NCBI RefSeq assembly: GCF_026242055.1
Contig: NZ_JAPJDL010000022.1
Location: forward strand, 100,865-164,864
Direction: 5' to 3'
From: Lentzea sp. NEAU-D7
GTDB lineage: Bacteria > Actinomycetota > Actinomycetes > Mycobacteriales > Pseudonocardiaceae
DNA length: 64,000 nt
Notes under the pieces: model-generated
Told to the model about the DNA's origin: nothing
Database searches by the model: none
What the model saw: only the letters and a program-made list of their open reading frames with translations
Made by a program: the position numbers and the translations under genes
Part shown: piece by piece, positions 50,997-60,344 of the stretch
Numbering within the stretch: position 1 is the first letter of the stretch
Layout: every line of letters begins with the position of its first letter

Positions 50997-52805
50997 ATGG
51001 CCGACGACTCCCGTCCCGACGCTGCGCTCGGGCTGGAAGGAACACCGCACACCGGAGAAGCCATCGACGACGACGGCTTCCTGGTCGAACCTCAGGCTGA
51101 GGACTTCAAGTCGGCGAAACCGGCATCCGCCAACCCGGACTGGTTCAAGGGCGCTGTCTTCTACGAGGTGCTGGTCCGCGCCTTCAGCGACTCCAACGGC
51201 GACGGCACGGGCGACCTCCGCGGTCTCGCCTCGCGCCTCGACTACCTGGAGTGGCTCGGCGTCGACTGCCTCTGGCTGCCGCCGTTCTACGCCTCGCCGC
51301 TGCGCGACGGCGGGTACGACATCAGCGACTTCCGCGCGGTGCTGCCCGAGTTCGGCACCGTCGAGGACTTCGTGTACCTGCTGGAGGAGGCGCACCGGCG
51401 CGGGATCCGCGTGATCACCGACCTGGTGCTCAACCACACCTCCGACGCGCACCCGTGGTTCCAGGAGTCGCGGCAGAACCCGGACGGCCCGTACGGCGAC
51501 TACTACGTGTGGAGCGACGACGACTCGCGCTACAGCGACGCGCGGATCATCTTCGTCGACACGGAGACGTCGAACTGGACCTACGACCCGGTGCGCGGGC
51601 AGTTCTTCTGGCACCGCTTCTTCAGCCACCAGCCGGACCTCAACTACGAGAACCCGGAAGTGCAGGAGGCGATGCTCGACATCCTGCGGTTCTGGCTCGA
51701 CCTCGGCATCGACGGGTTCCGCCTCGACGCCGTGCCGTACCTCTTCGAAGAGGAGGGCACGATCTGCGAGAACCTGCCGCGCACCCACGAGTTCCTGAAG
51801 AAGTGCCGCAAGGTCGTCGACGACGAGTTCCCCGGCCGGGTGCTGCTGGCCGAAGCGAACCAGTGGCCGTCGGACGTGGTCGAGTACTTCGGCGACCCCG
51901 CGGTCGGCGGCGACGAGTGCCACATGGCGTTCCACTTCCCGCTGATGCCGCGGATCTTCATGGCGGTGCGGCGCGAGTCGCGGTTCCCGATCTCGGAGAT
52001 CCTCGCGCAGACGCCGTCGATCCCCGAGAACGCCCAGTGGGGCATCTTCCTGCGCAACCACGACGAGCTCACGCTCGAGATGGTCAGCGACGAAGAACGC
52101 GACTACATGTACTCGGAGTACGCCAAGGACCCGCGGATGAAGGCGAACATCGGCATCCGCCGCCGCCTCGCACCGCTGCTGGAGAACGACCGCAACCAGC
52201 ACGAGCTGTTCACCGCGCTGCTGCTGTCGCTGCCCGGATCGCCCGTTCTGTACTACGGCGACGAGATCGGTATGGGCGACAACATCTGGCTGCAGGACCG
52301 CGACGCCGTGCGCACGCCGATGCAGTGGACCCCGGACCGCAACGCGGGCTTCTCCTCCTGCGACCCCGGCCGGATCTACCTGCCGGTGATCATGGACCCG
52401 GTCTACGGCTACCAGGGCCTGAACGTCGAGGCCCAGCTCAACAGCTCGACATCGCTGCTCAACTGGACCCGGCACATGATCGAGGTGCGCAAGCAGCACC
52501 ACGCGTTCGCCGAGGGCGACTTCACCGAGCTCGGCGGCTCGAACCCGAGCGTGCTCGCCTACAAGCGGCAGTGGAAGCGCCCGGACGGCCGCGAGGACAT
52601 CGTGCTCTGCGTGAACAACCTGTCGCGCTTCCCGCAACCCGTCGAGCTGGACCTCTCCGAGCACCGCGACTACGCGCCGATGGAGCTCACCGGAGGTGTC
52701 AAATTCCCCGCGATCGGGGAACTCCCCTACCTGTTGACCCTCCCGGGTCACGGTTTCTACTGGTTCCAGCTGGTAGAGGCGGGCGACGACAGCGAGATGA
52801 GGTGA
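50997..52805 (+). CDS. treS: Trehalose synthase TreS
   Basis: 602 residues. WFKGAVFYEVLVRAFSDSNG is the normal GH13_16 start. FRLDAVPYLFEEEGT holds the nucleophile Asp, VLLAEANQWPSDVVEYFGD the acid Glu, and FLRNHDELTLEMV the third Asp. It interconverts trehalose and maltose by intramolecular rearrangement and, in complex with Pep2, feeds the GlgE route. Gaggtggg precedes the ATG, 34 bases after glgE. The first about 40 residues are a disordered acidic lead common in actinobacterial TreS. Confidence 0.95.
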   Translation: MADDSRPDAALGLEGTPHTGEAIDDDGFLVEPQAEDFKSAKPASANPDWFKGAVFYEVLVRAFSDSNGDGTGDLRGLASRLDYLEWLGVDCLWLPPFYASPLRDGGYDISDFRAVLPEFGTVEDFVYLLEEAHRRGIRVITDLVLNHTSDAHPWFQESRQNPDGPYGDYYVWSDDDSRYSDARIIFVDTETSNWTYDPVRGQFFWHRFFSHQPDLNYENPEVQEAMLDILRFWLDLGIDGFRLDAVPYLFEEEGTICENLPRTHEFLKKCRKVVDDEFPGRVLLAEANQWPSDVVEYFGDPAVGGDECHMAFHFPLMPRIFMAVRRESRFPISEILAQTPSIPENAQWGIFLRNHDELTLEMVSDEERDYMYSEYAKDPRMKANIGIRRRLAPLLENDRNQHELFTALLLSLPGSPVLYYGDEIGMGDNIWLQDRDAVRTPMQWTPDRNAGFSSCDPGRIYLPVIMDPVYGYQGLNVEAQLNSSTSLLNWTRHMIEVRKQHHAFAEGDFTELGGSNPSVLAYKRQWKRPDGREDIVLCVNNLSRFPQPVELDLSEHRDYAPMELTGGVKFPAIGELPYLLTLPGHGFYWFQLVEAGDDSEMR

Positions 52806-52812
52806 ACCGCGC

Positions 52813-54123
52813 GTGACCGATCCCCACGAACTGGTCGAGAAGCTGGCCGCCTCGCTACCCGATCTGCTCCCGGCCGCCAGGTGGTTCGGCGGTAAGGACA
52901 AGCCGATCACGGCCGTCCGTCCACTGAGGACGACGCTCGTGGACGGCGACCTGGTGCACGTGATCTTCGAGGTCGAACAGCCCGGACGCACCGAGAGCTA
53001 CCAGGGCGCGTTGAGCCTGAGCACCGGCGCCTGGGACGTCCTGCTCGACCCCGAGCACAACGGCGTGCTGCTCGACCGGATCGCGTCCGGGTACACCGTC
53101 GACGGCATCACGTTCGCGCACGAGCCCGGCACCGAGCTGCGGTCGGGCCTGCGCGGGCGGCCGATCGGCGTCGAGCAGTCCAACACGTCGCTGATCTACG
53201 GCCAGCAGTACATCCTGAAGATCTTCCGCAAGCTCGCGAACGGCGAGAACCGGGACCTGACGATGCACCGCGCGTTGCGGTCGGTCGGCTGCGAGCACAT
53301 CGCGCAGCCGCTGGGCTCGATCTCCACCACCCTGAACGACCAGCAGATCACGCTCGCGATGCTGCAGGAGTTCCTGCCGGACGCGGTCGAGGGCTGGGAC
53401 ATGGCCAAGACCTCGGTGCGCGACCTGATGGCCGAGGCCGACCTGCACGCGTTCGAGGTCGGCGGCGACTTCGCGGGCGAGGCGCAACGCCTCGGCCACG
53501 CCGTCGCGAAGGTGCACGCCGACCTCGCCGAGGCGATGGGCACGCGGATCGCGGACGAGGACGCGATCGAGCGCGCCATCGAGGGCATGCAGCGGCGCTT
53601 GGGCGTCGTGCTGGAGGCGGTGCCGGAGCTGGGCCGCCACGAGGTGCCGTTGCGCGCCGCGTTCGAGGAGGCCCGCCACCACATCGGTGCTATCCCGATC
53701 CAGCACATCCACGGCGACCTGCACCTCGGTCAGGTGCTGCGGACCGTGCACGGCTGGTTGCTGATCGACTTCGAGGGCGAGCCGGCGGCGACGGTCGAGG
53801 ACCGCCTCGCGCTGCGGTCGCCGTTGCGCGACGTGGCGGGGATGCTGAGGTCGTTCGACTACGCGGCCAGGCAGCTGCTCATCGGGCAGCCCGACGACGA
53901 CCAGCTCGCCTACCGCGCGATGGAGTGGACGAAGCGGAACCGGGCGGCGTTCTGCGACGGCTACGCCGAGGTGGCGGGCGACCCGCGCGACCACGCGCAC
54001 CTGCTGCGCGCGTTCGAGCTGGACAAGGCCGTCTACGAGGTCGCATACGAGCACGCCAACAGGCCGGAGTGGTTGACGGTTCCGCTGTCGTCGATCGCCC
54101 GGATGACTAGCGGAGGAGAGTAA
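52813..54123 (+). CDS. pep2: Maltokinase Pep2 (Mak)
   Basis: 436 residues. The N-terminal cap begins LPDLLPAARWFGGKDKPI; the kinase-like core has YILKIFRKLANGENRD; and IHGDLHLGQVLRTVHGWLLI is the phosphotransferase Brenner-type loop followed by DFEGEP, the Mg site. It phosphorylates maltose with ATP to maltose 1-phosphate, the GlgE substrate. The GTG start lies 7 bases after treS, whose end contains its gaggtg ribosome site, so TreS and Pep2 are made together, matching their known complex. Confidence 0.93.
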   Translation: MTDPHELVEKLAASLPDLLPAARWFGGKDKPITAVRPLRTTLVDGDLVHVIFEVEQPGRTESYQGALSLSTGAWDVLLDPEHNGVLLDRIASGYTVDGITFAHEPGTELRSGLRGRPIGVEQSNTSLIYGQQYILKIFRKLANGENRDLTMHRALRSVGCEHIAQPLGSISTTLNDQQITLAMLQEFLPDAVEGWDMAKTSVRDLMAEADLHAFEVGGDFAGEAQRLGHAVAKVHADLAEAMGTRIADEDAIERAIEGMQRRLGVVLEAVPELGRHEVPLRAAFEEARHHIGAIPIQHIHGDLHLGQVLRTVHGWLLIDFEGEPAATVEDRLALRSPLRDVAGMLRSFDYAARQLLIGQPDDDQLAYRAMEWTKRNRAAFCDGYAEVAGDPRDHAHLLRAFELDKAVYEVAYEHANRPEWLTVPLSSIARMTSGGE

Positions 54124-54126
54124 GCC

Positions 54127-56298
54127 GTGAAGGCCGACCTGGACCGGCTCCTGTCAGGTGCGCACCACGACCCGCACTCGGTGCTGGGTGTGCACACCGT
54201 CGGCGACCAGGTGATCGCGCGGGCGTTGCGCCCAGGCGCGACGTCGGTCGCCATCTCATGGGGTGACAAGCAGGTCGAGCTGCCACGGATCGCCGACGCG
54301 CTGTTCGAGGGCGAGCTGCCCGAAGCGCCCGGCGACTACCGGCTGCTGGTGTCCTACGGCGACCACACGGTCGAGGTCGACGACCCGTACCGGTGGCTGC
54401 CGACCGTCGGCGAGCTCGACCTGCACCTCATCGGCGAGGGCCGGCACGAACGGCTCTGGGACGTGCTCGGCGCACACGTCCGCTGCTACGAGACGATCGC
54501 CGGTGACGTCACCGGCGTCTCGTTCGCGGTGTGGGCGCCGAACGCGCGCGGCGTGCGCGTGACCGGCGACTTCGACGGCTGGGACGGACGCGCGAACCCG
54601 TTGCGCTCCATGGGTTCCAGCGGCGTGTGGGAGGTCTTCCTGCCGAACGTCGTGGTGGGCTCGCGGTACAAGTTCCGCATCCTCGGCCAGGACGGCGTCT
54701 GGCACGAGAAGGCCGACCCGATGGCGTTCGCGACGGAGGTCCCGCCGCAGACGGCCTCGGTCGTCACGCGGTCCGAGTACCAGTGGCAGGACGCGGAGTG
54801 GGAAGCGCGCCGCGAGGCCACGAACTGGACGAACGCGCCGATGTCGATCTACGAGGTGCACCTCGGCTCGTGGAAGCCGGGTCTCGGCTACCGGGAGCTG
54901 GCCGCCGAGCTCGCGGACTACTGCGAGGACATGGGCTTCACGCACGTCGAGATGCTGCCGGTCTCCGAGCACCCGTTCGGCGGCTCGTGGGGTTACCAGG
55001 TCACCTCGTACTACGCGCCGACCTCGCGGTTCGGCTCGCCCGACGACTTCCGGTACTTCGTCGACGCGCTGCACCAGCGCGGCATCGGCGTGCTGGTCGA
55101 CTGGGTGCCGGCGCACTTCCCGAAGGACGCCTGGGCGCTCGCGAAGTTCGACGGCACGCCGTTGTACGAGCACGCCGACCCGCGCCGCGGTGAGCAGCTC
55201 GACTGGGGCACGTACGTCTTCGACTTCGGGCGCAACGAGGTCCGGAACTTCCTGGTCGCGAACGCGCTGTACTGGATCGAGGAGTTCCACCTCGACGGCC
55301 TGCGCGTGGACGCCGTCGCGTCGATGCTCTACCTCGACTACTCGCGTCCGGCGGACCAGTGGCTGCCCAACGAGTTCGGCGGCCGGGAGAACCTCGACGC
55401 GGTGCGGTTCCTGCAGGAGCTGAACGCGACGGTCTACAAGCGGCACCCCGGCGTGGTCATGATCGCCGAGGAGTCGACGGCGTGGCCGGGCGTCACGCGG
55501 CCGACCCACCTGGGCGGGCTCGGGTTCGGCTTCAAGTGGAACATGGGGTGGATGCACGACACGCTGCACTACCTCTCGCGTGAGCCGGTGCACCGCTCGT
55601 TCCACCACAACGAGATGACGTTCTCGCTGGTGTACGCGTGGAGCGAGAACTTCGTGCTGCCGCTCTCGCACGACGAGGTGGTGCACGGCAAGGGCTCGCT
55701 GTGGACCCGGATGCCGGGCGACGACTGGAACAAGGCCGCCGGCGTGCGGTCGCTGCTGGCGTTCATGTGGGCGCATCCGGGCAAGCAGCTGCTGTTCATG
55801 GGCGGCGAGTTCGGGCAGCGGCAGGAGTGGTCGGAGTCGCGGTCGCTCGACTGGCACCTCGTCGAGCAGGAGCCGCTGCACCAGGGCATCCAGGCGCTGA
55901 CGCGCGACCTGAACTCGGTGTACAAGACGGCCGCGGCGTTGTTCTCGCACGACGTCACGCCCGAGGGGTTCCAGTGGATCGACGCGAACGACTCGGGCGG
56001 CAACGTCCTGTCGTTCCTGCGGATCGGTGAGGACGGCTCGACGCTCGCCTGCGTGGCGAACTTCTCCGGGTCGCCGCACCACGACTACCGCGTCGGCCTG
56101 CCGTCCCCCGGACGCTGGAAGGAACTCGTGAACACCGACGCCACGCACTACGGCGGTTCGGGCGTGGGCAACCTCGGTGGCGTCGAGGCCGAGACCAGGC
56201 CGTGGCACGGGCGGCCGTTCTCAGCGATCCTGCAGCTGCCGCCCTCCGGGGTGCTGTGGCTGGTCCCCGACCCCGTGACCGAGGTCGAGACTCTCTGA
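54127..56298 (+). CDS. glgB: 1,4-alpha-glucan branching enzyme GlgB (GH13_9)
   Basis: 723 residues. N-terminal N1 and CBM48 modules (HDPHSVLGVHTVGDQVIARA, VSFAVWAPNARGVRVTGDF) precede the barrel: DGLRVDAVASMLYLDYSR with the nucleophile Asp, VMIAEESTAWPGVTRP with the acid Glu, and LPLSHDEVVHGKGSL with the third Asp. It adds alpha-1,6 branches to the glucan made by GlgE. GTG 54127 follows pep2 by three bases and uses ggaggag inside the pep2 end. Its 3' end overlaps the convergent secreted-protein gene by 78 bases. Confidence 0.95.
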   Translation: MKADLDRLLSGAHHDPHSVLGVHTVGDQVIARALRPGATSVAISWGDKQVELPRIADALFEGELPEAPGDYRLLVSYGDHTVEVDDPYRWLPTVGELDLHLIGEGRHERLWDVLGAHVRCYETIAGDVTGVSFAVWAPNARGVRVTGDFDGWDGRANPLRSMGSSGVWEVFLPNVVVGSRYKFRILGQDGVWHEKADPMAFATEVPPQTASVVTRSEYQWQDAEWEARREATNWTNAPMSIYEVHLGSWKPGLGYRELAAELADYCEDMGFTHVEMLPVSEHPFGGSWGYQVTSYYAPTSRFGSPDDFRYFVDALHQRGIGVLVDWVPAHFPKDAWALAKFDGTPLYEHADPRRGEQLDWGTYVFDFGRNEVRNFLVANALYWIEEFHLDGLRVDAVASMLYLDYSRPADQWLPNEFGGRENLDAVRFLQELNATVYKRHPGVVMIAEESTAWPGVTRPTHLGGLGFGFKWNMGWMHDTLHYLSREPVHRSFHHNEMTFSLVYAWSENFVLPLSHDEVVHGKGSLWTRMPGDDWNKAAGVRSLLAFMWAHPGKQLLFMGGEFGQRQEWSESRSLDWHLVEQEPLHQGIQALTRDLNSVYKTAAALFSHDVTPEGFQWIDANDSGGNVLSFLRIGEDGSTLACVANFSGSPHHDYRVGLPSPGRWKELVNTDATHYGGSGVGNLGGVEAETRPWHGRPFSAILQLPPSGVLWLVPDPVTEVETL

Positions 56299-56916
56299 GG
56301 AGTCCGGTAGCGCACCGTTCCAGTAGAGCGCTCCGGTCACCGTCGCGGTGGCCGGGGCGCTGCCTGGACAGGTGCGGACCACCTGGTCCTCCAGGTCGAA
56401 CGGCGGCGAGTCGCCGCAGCCGGTGAGCTTCAGGCCGGTGAGCGGTTCGCTCCCGGTGTTGGTGACGGTGATCTTCAGGGTGCCCTGCCCGGCCTCGAGC
56501 GTGAGGTCGTAGGCGGACACCCTGAGGAACACGCAGTCCCAGTGGATCTCCGTGGTCGCGGTGGCGAAGAACTCGACGGTCGCGGCGTCACGCGGTGCGA
56601 CCATGCCGTAACTGTTCTGGCGCCTGGTTTCACGCGAGGCCCGCAGCGCGTAGGTCCGCCCGGTCTGGACGCCGGCGGGGTCGAGGAACCGCAGCCCGGT
56701 CGCCGTCGCGGGTCCGGGTGCCCGGCTGCCCGCCCAGACCGACAGGTCGTAGACGCCTCCCGGGACCGCGGCCAGCACGGATCGGGTGGTGCCGGGTCCG
56801 GCGATCGCACCGGCCCGCGGATCCGGTGCGATGCCACCGAGGCAACCGGGCATGGTCGGATCGGCCCCCGGCGGAGGGCCCAGAAGGAGCAACAGGGCGC
56901 ACAACACTTCGCGCAC
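56221..56916 (-). CDS. Probable secreted protein, unknown function
   Basis: About 231 residues if GTG 56916 is used; a short hydrophobic N terminus (VREVLCALLLLLGPPPGADP) looks like a signal peptide. Beta-rich segments follow: AAVPGGVYDLSVWAGSRAPG, TVEFFATATTEIHWDCVFLR and LKITVTNTGSEPLTGLKLTG. The last is like the CARDB/DUF11 type of surface beta-sandwich, with two nearby cysteines. The last 25 residues overlap glgB and read as unconstrained, so the true end may be a frameshift or chance extension. No terminator is visible. Confidence 0.5.
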   Translation of the reverse strand: MREVLCALLLLLGPPPGADPTMPGCLGGIAPDPRAGAIAGPGTTRSVLAAVPGGVYDLSVWAGSRAPGPATATGLRFLDPAGVQTGRTYALRASRETRRQNSYGMVAPRDAATVEFFATATTEIHWDCVFLRVSAYDLTLEAGQGTLKITVTNTGSEPLTGLKLTGCGDSPPFDLEDQVVRTCPGSAPATATVTGALYWNGALPDSSESLDLGHGVGDQPQHPGGRQLQDR

Positions 56917-57049
56917 GAATGGAAATGTAGGTCGATCGGGCGACTCCGGCCCGGTGAACCTGATCAGTCCGCCGCACGTTGCCCCTTGTATGCGCCTGAC
57001 TTGGACGACTAGGACGCCCCGGGAGCCGGCCGGCAGGCACAATGGTTCC

Positions 57050-58420
57050 ATGCGGCACCGGAGCATCGCGCTGATCGTCGTCACCGCCCTGCTTGCCGCA
57101 GGGTGCACCGCCCAGATCCCGGGGACGCCCCGTGCCGCCAAGGTGGTGAAGAAGGAGGCGTCCACCACCACCGTTCAGGTGCGAGGCTCGGACAACGGCC
57201 CGATCGACAAGCTGGCCGCCACCGCGCTCACGGACATCGAGGAGTTCTGGACCGAGTCGTTCCGGACGACCTTCAACAAGCCGTGGAAGCCGCTGGGTGG
57301 CGGTTACTTCTCGGTCGACACGGCCGACGCCACCGCGAAGCCGCCACCGTGCACGCAGAAGGCCGCGGACGTGGAGGGCAACGCGTTCTACTGCCCGGCC
57401 GCCGACGCGATCGCCTGGGACCGCGCGTCCCTGCTGCCCGTGCTGCAGGACCGCTTCGGCGAGGCGGCCGTGGTCGTCGTGCTCGCGCACGAGATGGGCC
57501 ACGCCGTGCAGAACCGCATGGGCATCACGCCCGAGGCCGAGCGCCGTGAACCGGAGAAGTACCCGACGATCCTCACCGAGGCCCAGGCCGACTGCTTCGC
57601 GGGCGCGTTCGTGCGCAACGTGGCGGACGGCAAGTCGCAGCGCCTGGACATCAACGCGGACGCCCTGGACAAGGCCCTGGGCGCGCTGATCACGTTCCGC
57701 GACCCGGTCGGCACCTCCCCGGAGGACGAGCAGGCGCACGGCAGCGCGTTCGACCGCGTGGCGGCCTTCCAGGACGGCTACGAGCAGGGCACGAAGTTCT
57801 GCGGGGCGATGACGGTCCAGAACCGGCAGTTCACGCAGCGCGCGTTCACCAGCGTCAAGGACCGCGCGAACGGCGGCAACCTGCCGTTCGACGACATGCT
57901 CGAAGCCGTCACGCCCGACCTCGACGGCTTCTTCAAGAACCTCGCCACGACCGCCGGCAAGACCTGGCCCTCGCCCCGCGCGGAGGCCTCGCAGACCGAG
58001 CCGACCTGCTCCGGCGACCAGGGCCCCGTCGCGTACTGCCCGTCGGACAAGACCATCAAGATCGACACCAAGGACGAGCTGCCGGCGCTGCACAGGGAGC
58101 TCGGCGACTACGCGACGGGCACGCTGATCGCGACCAGGTACGCGATGGCCGAACTGGCCGTGCTGGGCAAGCCGACCGAGGGCGAGGACGCCTCCGCCGC
58201 GGCGTTGTGCCTGGCCGGCGCGTACACGGGCGAGGTGTTCAAGCGGCAGGACGGGTTCGGGCTCTCGCCGGGTGACTTCGACGAGGCCGTGACGGTGCTG
58301 CTGCAGTTCGACTACGCGGCTCGTGACACCTTGGGCAAGGATCCGGTGGACCCCGGGTTCGAGCGGGTGGCCAAGTTCCGCGAGGGCGTGTTCGAGGGCG
58401 CGAAGAAGTGCGGCGTCTGA
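57050..58420 (+). CDS. Lipoprotein, neutral zinc metallopeptidase family (copy 1)
   Basis: 456 residues. MRHRSIALIVVTALLAAGC is a lipoprotein signal with the lipobox LAAGC. VVLAHEMGHAVQNRMG (about residues 143-158) is the HExxH zinc motif in the YpfJ/Zn_peptidase form, and EAQADCFAGAFVRN supplies the third ligand region. The C-terminal half is a family-specific helical domain with paired cysteines. The protein should sit on the outer face of the membrane; the target is unknown. A paralogue with the same architecture is encoded at 61.5 kb. The deaminase toxin gene starts four bases after its stop. Confidence 0.85.
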   Translation: MRHRSIALIVVTALLAAGCTAQIPGTPRAAKVVKKEASTTTVQVRGSDNGPIDKLAATALTDIEEFWTESFRTTFNKPWKPLGGGYFSVDTADATAKPPPCTQKAADVEGNAFYCPAADAIAWDRASLLPVLQDRFGEAAVVVVLAHEMGHAVQNRMGITPEAERREPEKYPTILTEAQADCFAGAFVRNVADGKSQRLDINADALDKALGALITFRDPVGTSPEDEQAHGSAFDRVAAFQDGYEQGTKFCGAMTVQNRQFTQRAFTSVKDRANGGNLPFDDMLEAVTPDLDGFFKNLATTAGKTWPSPRAEASQTEPTCSGDQGPVAYCPSDKTIKIDTKDELPALHRELGDYATGTLIATRYAMAELAVLGKPTEGEDASAAALCLAGAYTGEVFKRQDGFGLSPGDFDEAVTVLLQFDYAARDTLGKDPVDPGFERVAKFREGVFEGAKKCGV

Positions 58421-58424
58421 CGAC

Positions 58425-59138
58425 TTGACCACGTTCGCGGACGTTGCCGCCGTCCTGGATCAGGTCGTTCGGAAGGTCGAAGACTCGATCGCCAGCTTGA
58501 TGCAGGCGTCCGTGCTCGCTGACGAGTGCCGATCCCACTTCGCGGAGACGATGTCCGGAACCGTGGAGGAGGCTGAGACCGATGCCGTCGTTGCATCGTT
58601 CAACGCAGCCGGGCATGGCGCGCAGGCACTGATCAGCGAGGCCAAGACCGCACTGGAGGGTGTTGCCCGGGTCCGCGCGACGTTCGAGTCCGAGACGAAG
58701 TTGGGGTCCACAGCCCTTGTGTCGCCTCCAGCAGAGCCGGTGACGCCGCGTGAACATCCGTGGGTCATGTGGTCGCGAGCGCAACTGCCCGCTTATCAGA
58801 CCAGCGGCATGTATCGGGACCCTGACGGACACAGCGACATCGTCCAAAGTGGGCGCGAACCCGATGGCGAGCATGACCGCATCAATGATCACCTGGTTCG
58901 CCTGGGCGTCGGCCGCCCAGGAGCGAGCCTCGAAGCGTCGAAACACGTCGAGATCAAAGTCGCCTGGCGCATGCGGCTGAGTGGTGTGAAGCACGTGGAG
59001 TTGGTGGTCAACAACGAACTTTGCAACGGAGCGCTGTCCTGCGCTCAGTTGCTCCCTTTCGTGCTTGGCCCTGGCCAGACGCTGACCGTGCACGATCCGG
59101 TACGTTCGCGGGTGTTCCGCGGAAAGGATGTGCGGTGA
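58425..59138 (+). CDS. SCP1.201/DddA-type deaminase toxin
   Basis: 237 residues from TTG 58425. The N-terminal 90 residues are helical and resemble secretion-linked lead domains. From about 125 the SCP1.201-like deaminase fold follows: TSGMYRDPDGHSDIVQSG, then HVE (His174, Glu176) and NNELCNGALSC (Cys200, Cys206), the expected zinc and proton-shuttle residues, and LLPFVLGPGQTLTVHDP. The family includes DddA, a double-strand DNA cytosine deaminase toxin. The immunity gene overlaps the stop (GTGA). No signal peptide, so export would need a specialised route such as type VII. DNA as target is inferred from the family. Confidence 0.8.
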   Translation: MTTFADVAAVLDQVVRKVEDSIASLMQASVLADECRSHFAETMSGTVEEAETDAVVASFNAAGHGAQALISEAKTALEGVARVRATFESETKLGSTALVSPPAEPVTPREHPWVMWSRAQLPAYQTSGMYRDPDGHSDIVQSGREPDGEHDRINDHLVRLGVGRPGASLEASKHVEIKVAWRMRLSGVKHVELVVNNELCNGALSCAQLLPFVLGPGQTLTVHDPVRSRVFRGKDVR

Positions 59139-59596
59139 GTTACACGCTGGACGTTTGGTACTACCACGGTGAAAACCGCGCCGACGAGCCTGAGGCCGTC
59201 CGTACCGCGTCAGAGCTCGATCAGGTGCTGGCTTACCTGGCGGACCACGCGCAACCTCATCCTGCTCAGATCGCCGCACGGGAATTGCCGAGGTTCGGTG
59301 TCCTGGAGATCCCTGACCGAATGTTCAAGATGGACGTCGACAAGGGGTTCGCGGCCCTGCACTACGTGGGGCCAGACCCCGACGGAGGAACCGACCAGTT
59401 CGGCTTCTGGGTGACGCAAGCCGTCGAGCCGGCTTATGACGCGCCGACGCTGTACGTCGACAAGGACAACAAGACGGAGTTCCCGCGTGACTCGGTGATC
59501 CTGTTGGAACAGGCGCGAGACGCGTTGCTGGAGTTCCAGCGGACCGGATCCCGCCCCACGTGCGTACGGTGGCAGGTCACGGACGCGACCTACTGA
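59135..59596 (+). CDS. Imm1-type immunity protein
   Basis: 153 residues, cytoplasmic and acidic. YTLDVWYYHG starts with the Imm1 strand; FKMDVDKGFAALHYVGPD and a C-terminal RDSVILLEQARDALLEFQRT followed by GSRPTCVRWQ fit Imm1, the usual partner of SCP1.201-type deaminase toxins. It overlaps the toxin stop by four bases with aaagga ahead of the GTG, so immunity is coupled to toxin synthesis. A strong terminator follows. Confidence 0.8.
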   Translation: MSYTLDVWYYHGENRADEPEAVRTASELDQVLAYLADHAQPHPAQIAARELPRFGVLEIPDRMFKMDVDKGFAALHYVGPDPDGGTDQFGFWVTQAVEPAYDAPTLYVDKDNKTEFPRDSVILLEQARDALLEFQRTGSRPTCVRWQVTDATY

Positions 59597-59605
59597 GGAC
59601 AAGCG

Positions 59606-59641
59606 GAAGCCCGCACCGGCTCGAGGCCTGGTGCGGGCTTC
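59606..59641. terminator. Bidirectional terminator after the toxin-immunity pair
   Basis: Arms gaagcccgcacc/ggtgcgggcttc (12 bp) with a 12-base loop, between convergent genes ending at 59596 and 59640. Confidence 0.88.
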
Positions 59642-60344
59642 AGCGTCTGGCGGCCGGAGCCTGGTCGGACACCACGGAGATCCGCGCGCCCGGGATCTTC
59701 AGCGTTCCGCCGACCAGGTCCGTGTTGCGCACCGTGACCTCGGTGAAGGTCACGAACGGCACGTTCAGCGGCGGTGGGTGCGCCGCCGTGTAGTCCACCG
59801 GGACCTTGATCCCGAGGATGTCCAGGTTGCCCTTGAGCTGCACCGTGTACAGCTCGATGCGGCCCGGCGAGACCGTGGACGTGCTGCCCGGCCGTGCCGC
59901 CGTCACCAGCCTGACGCCCGGTGAGATCTCGGCGGACTGCACCAGGTCCTTGATCTTCATGTCCGACGCGGTGAACTTCAGGACCTTGACGACCTGCCCG
60001 TTCAGCAGCGCGTCGACGATCCCGACGAAGTTGAGACCGCCCAGGTCGAGCCTGGACGCCGTCAGGGTCCACTCCCGTCCTCCCGCCGCCACCGGTGCAG
60101 GGGCCGGTGGCGGGGGCGGCGGCGTCGAGGGCTGCGTGCTGGGCGGTGGCGCGGTGGACGACGCCGGTGGTGGGGTGGTGGCACTGGTGCTCGACACGGG
60201 CGGTGGTTCCGACGTCGTGGTGCTGGTCGGGGCCGGGGAACTGCTGCCGGGTTCCGACGACGGTGGTGGCTCGGTGCTCGATGGCGGTTGCAGCGCCAGC
60301 ACCGCGACCATCGTGACGGCGGCGAGCGACTGCGCCCGCATCAT
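59640..60344 (-). CDS. Secreted protein with Pro/Ser/Thr linker (DUF6230-operon partner)
   Basis: 234 residues. A short signal peptide (MMRAQSLAAVTMVAVLALQ) leads to a 60-residue linker almost only Pro, Ser and Thr, like a wall-spanning or glycosylated stalk. The C-terminal about 150 residues form a beta-rich domain (REWTLTASRLDLGGLNFVG, SPGRIELYTVQLKGNLDILG) similar in style to DUF6230. Third gene of the operon; its start overlaps the DUF6114-type gene by four bases. Function unknown; likely a cell-surface protein working with the two upstream products. Confidence 0.7.
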   Translation of the reverse strand: MMRAQSLAAVTMVAVLALQPPSSTEPPPSSEPGSSSPAPTSTTTSEPPPVSSTSATTPPPASSTAPPPSTQPSTPPPPPPAPAPVAAGGREWTLTASRLDLGGLNFVGIVDALLNGQVVKVLKFTASDMKIKDLVQSAEISPGVRLVTAARPGSTSTVSPGRIELYTVQLKGNLDILGIKVPVDYTAAHPPPLNVPFVTFTEVTVRNTDLVGGTLKIPGARISVVSDQAPAARR

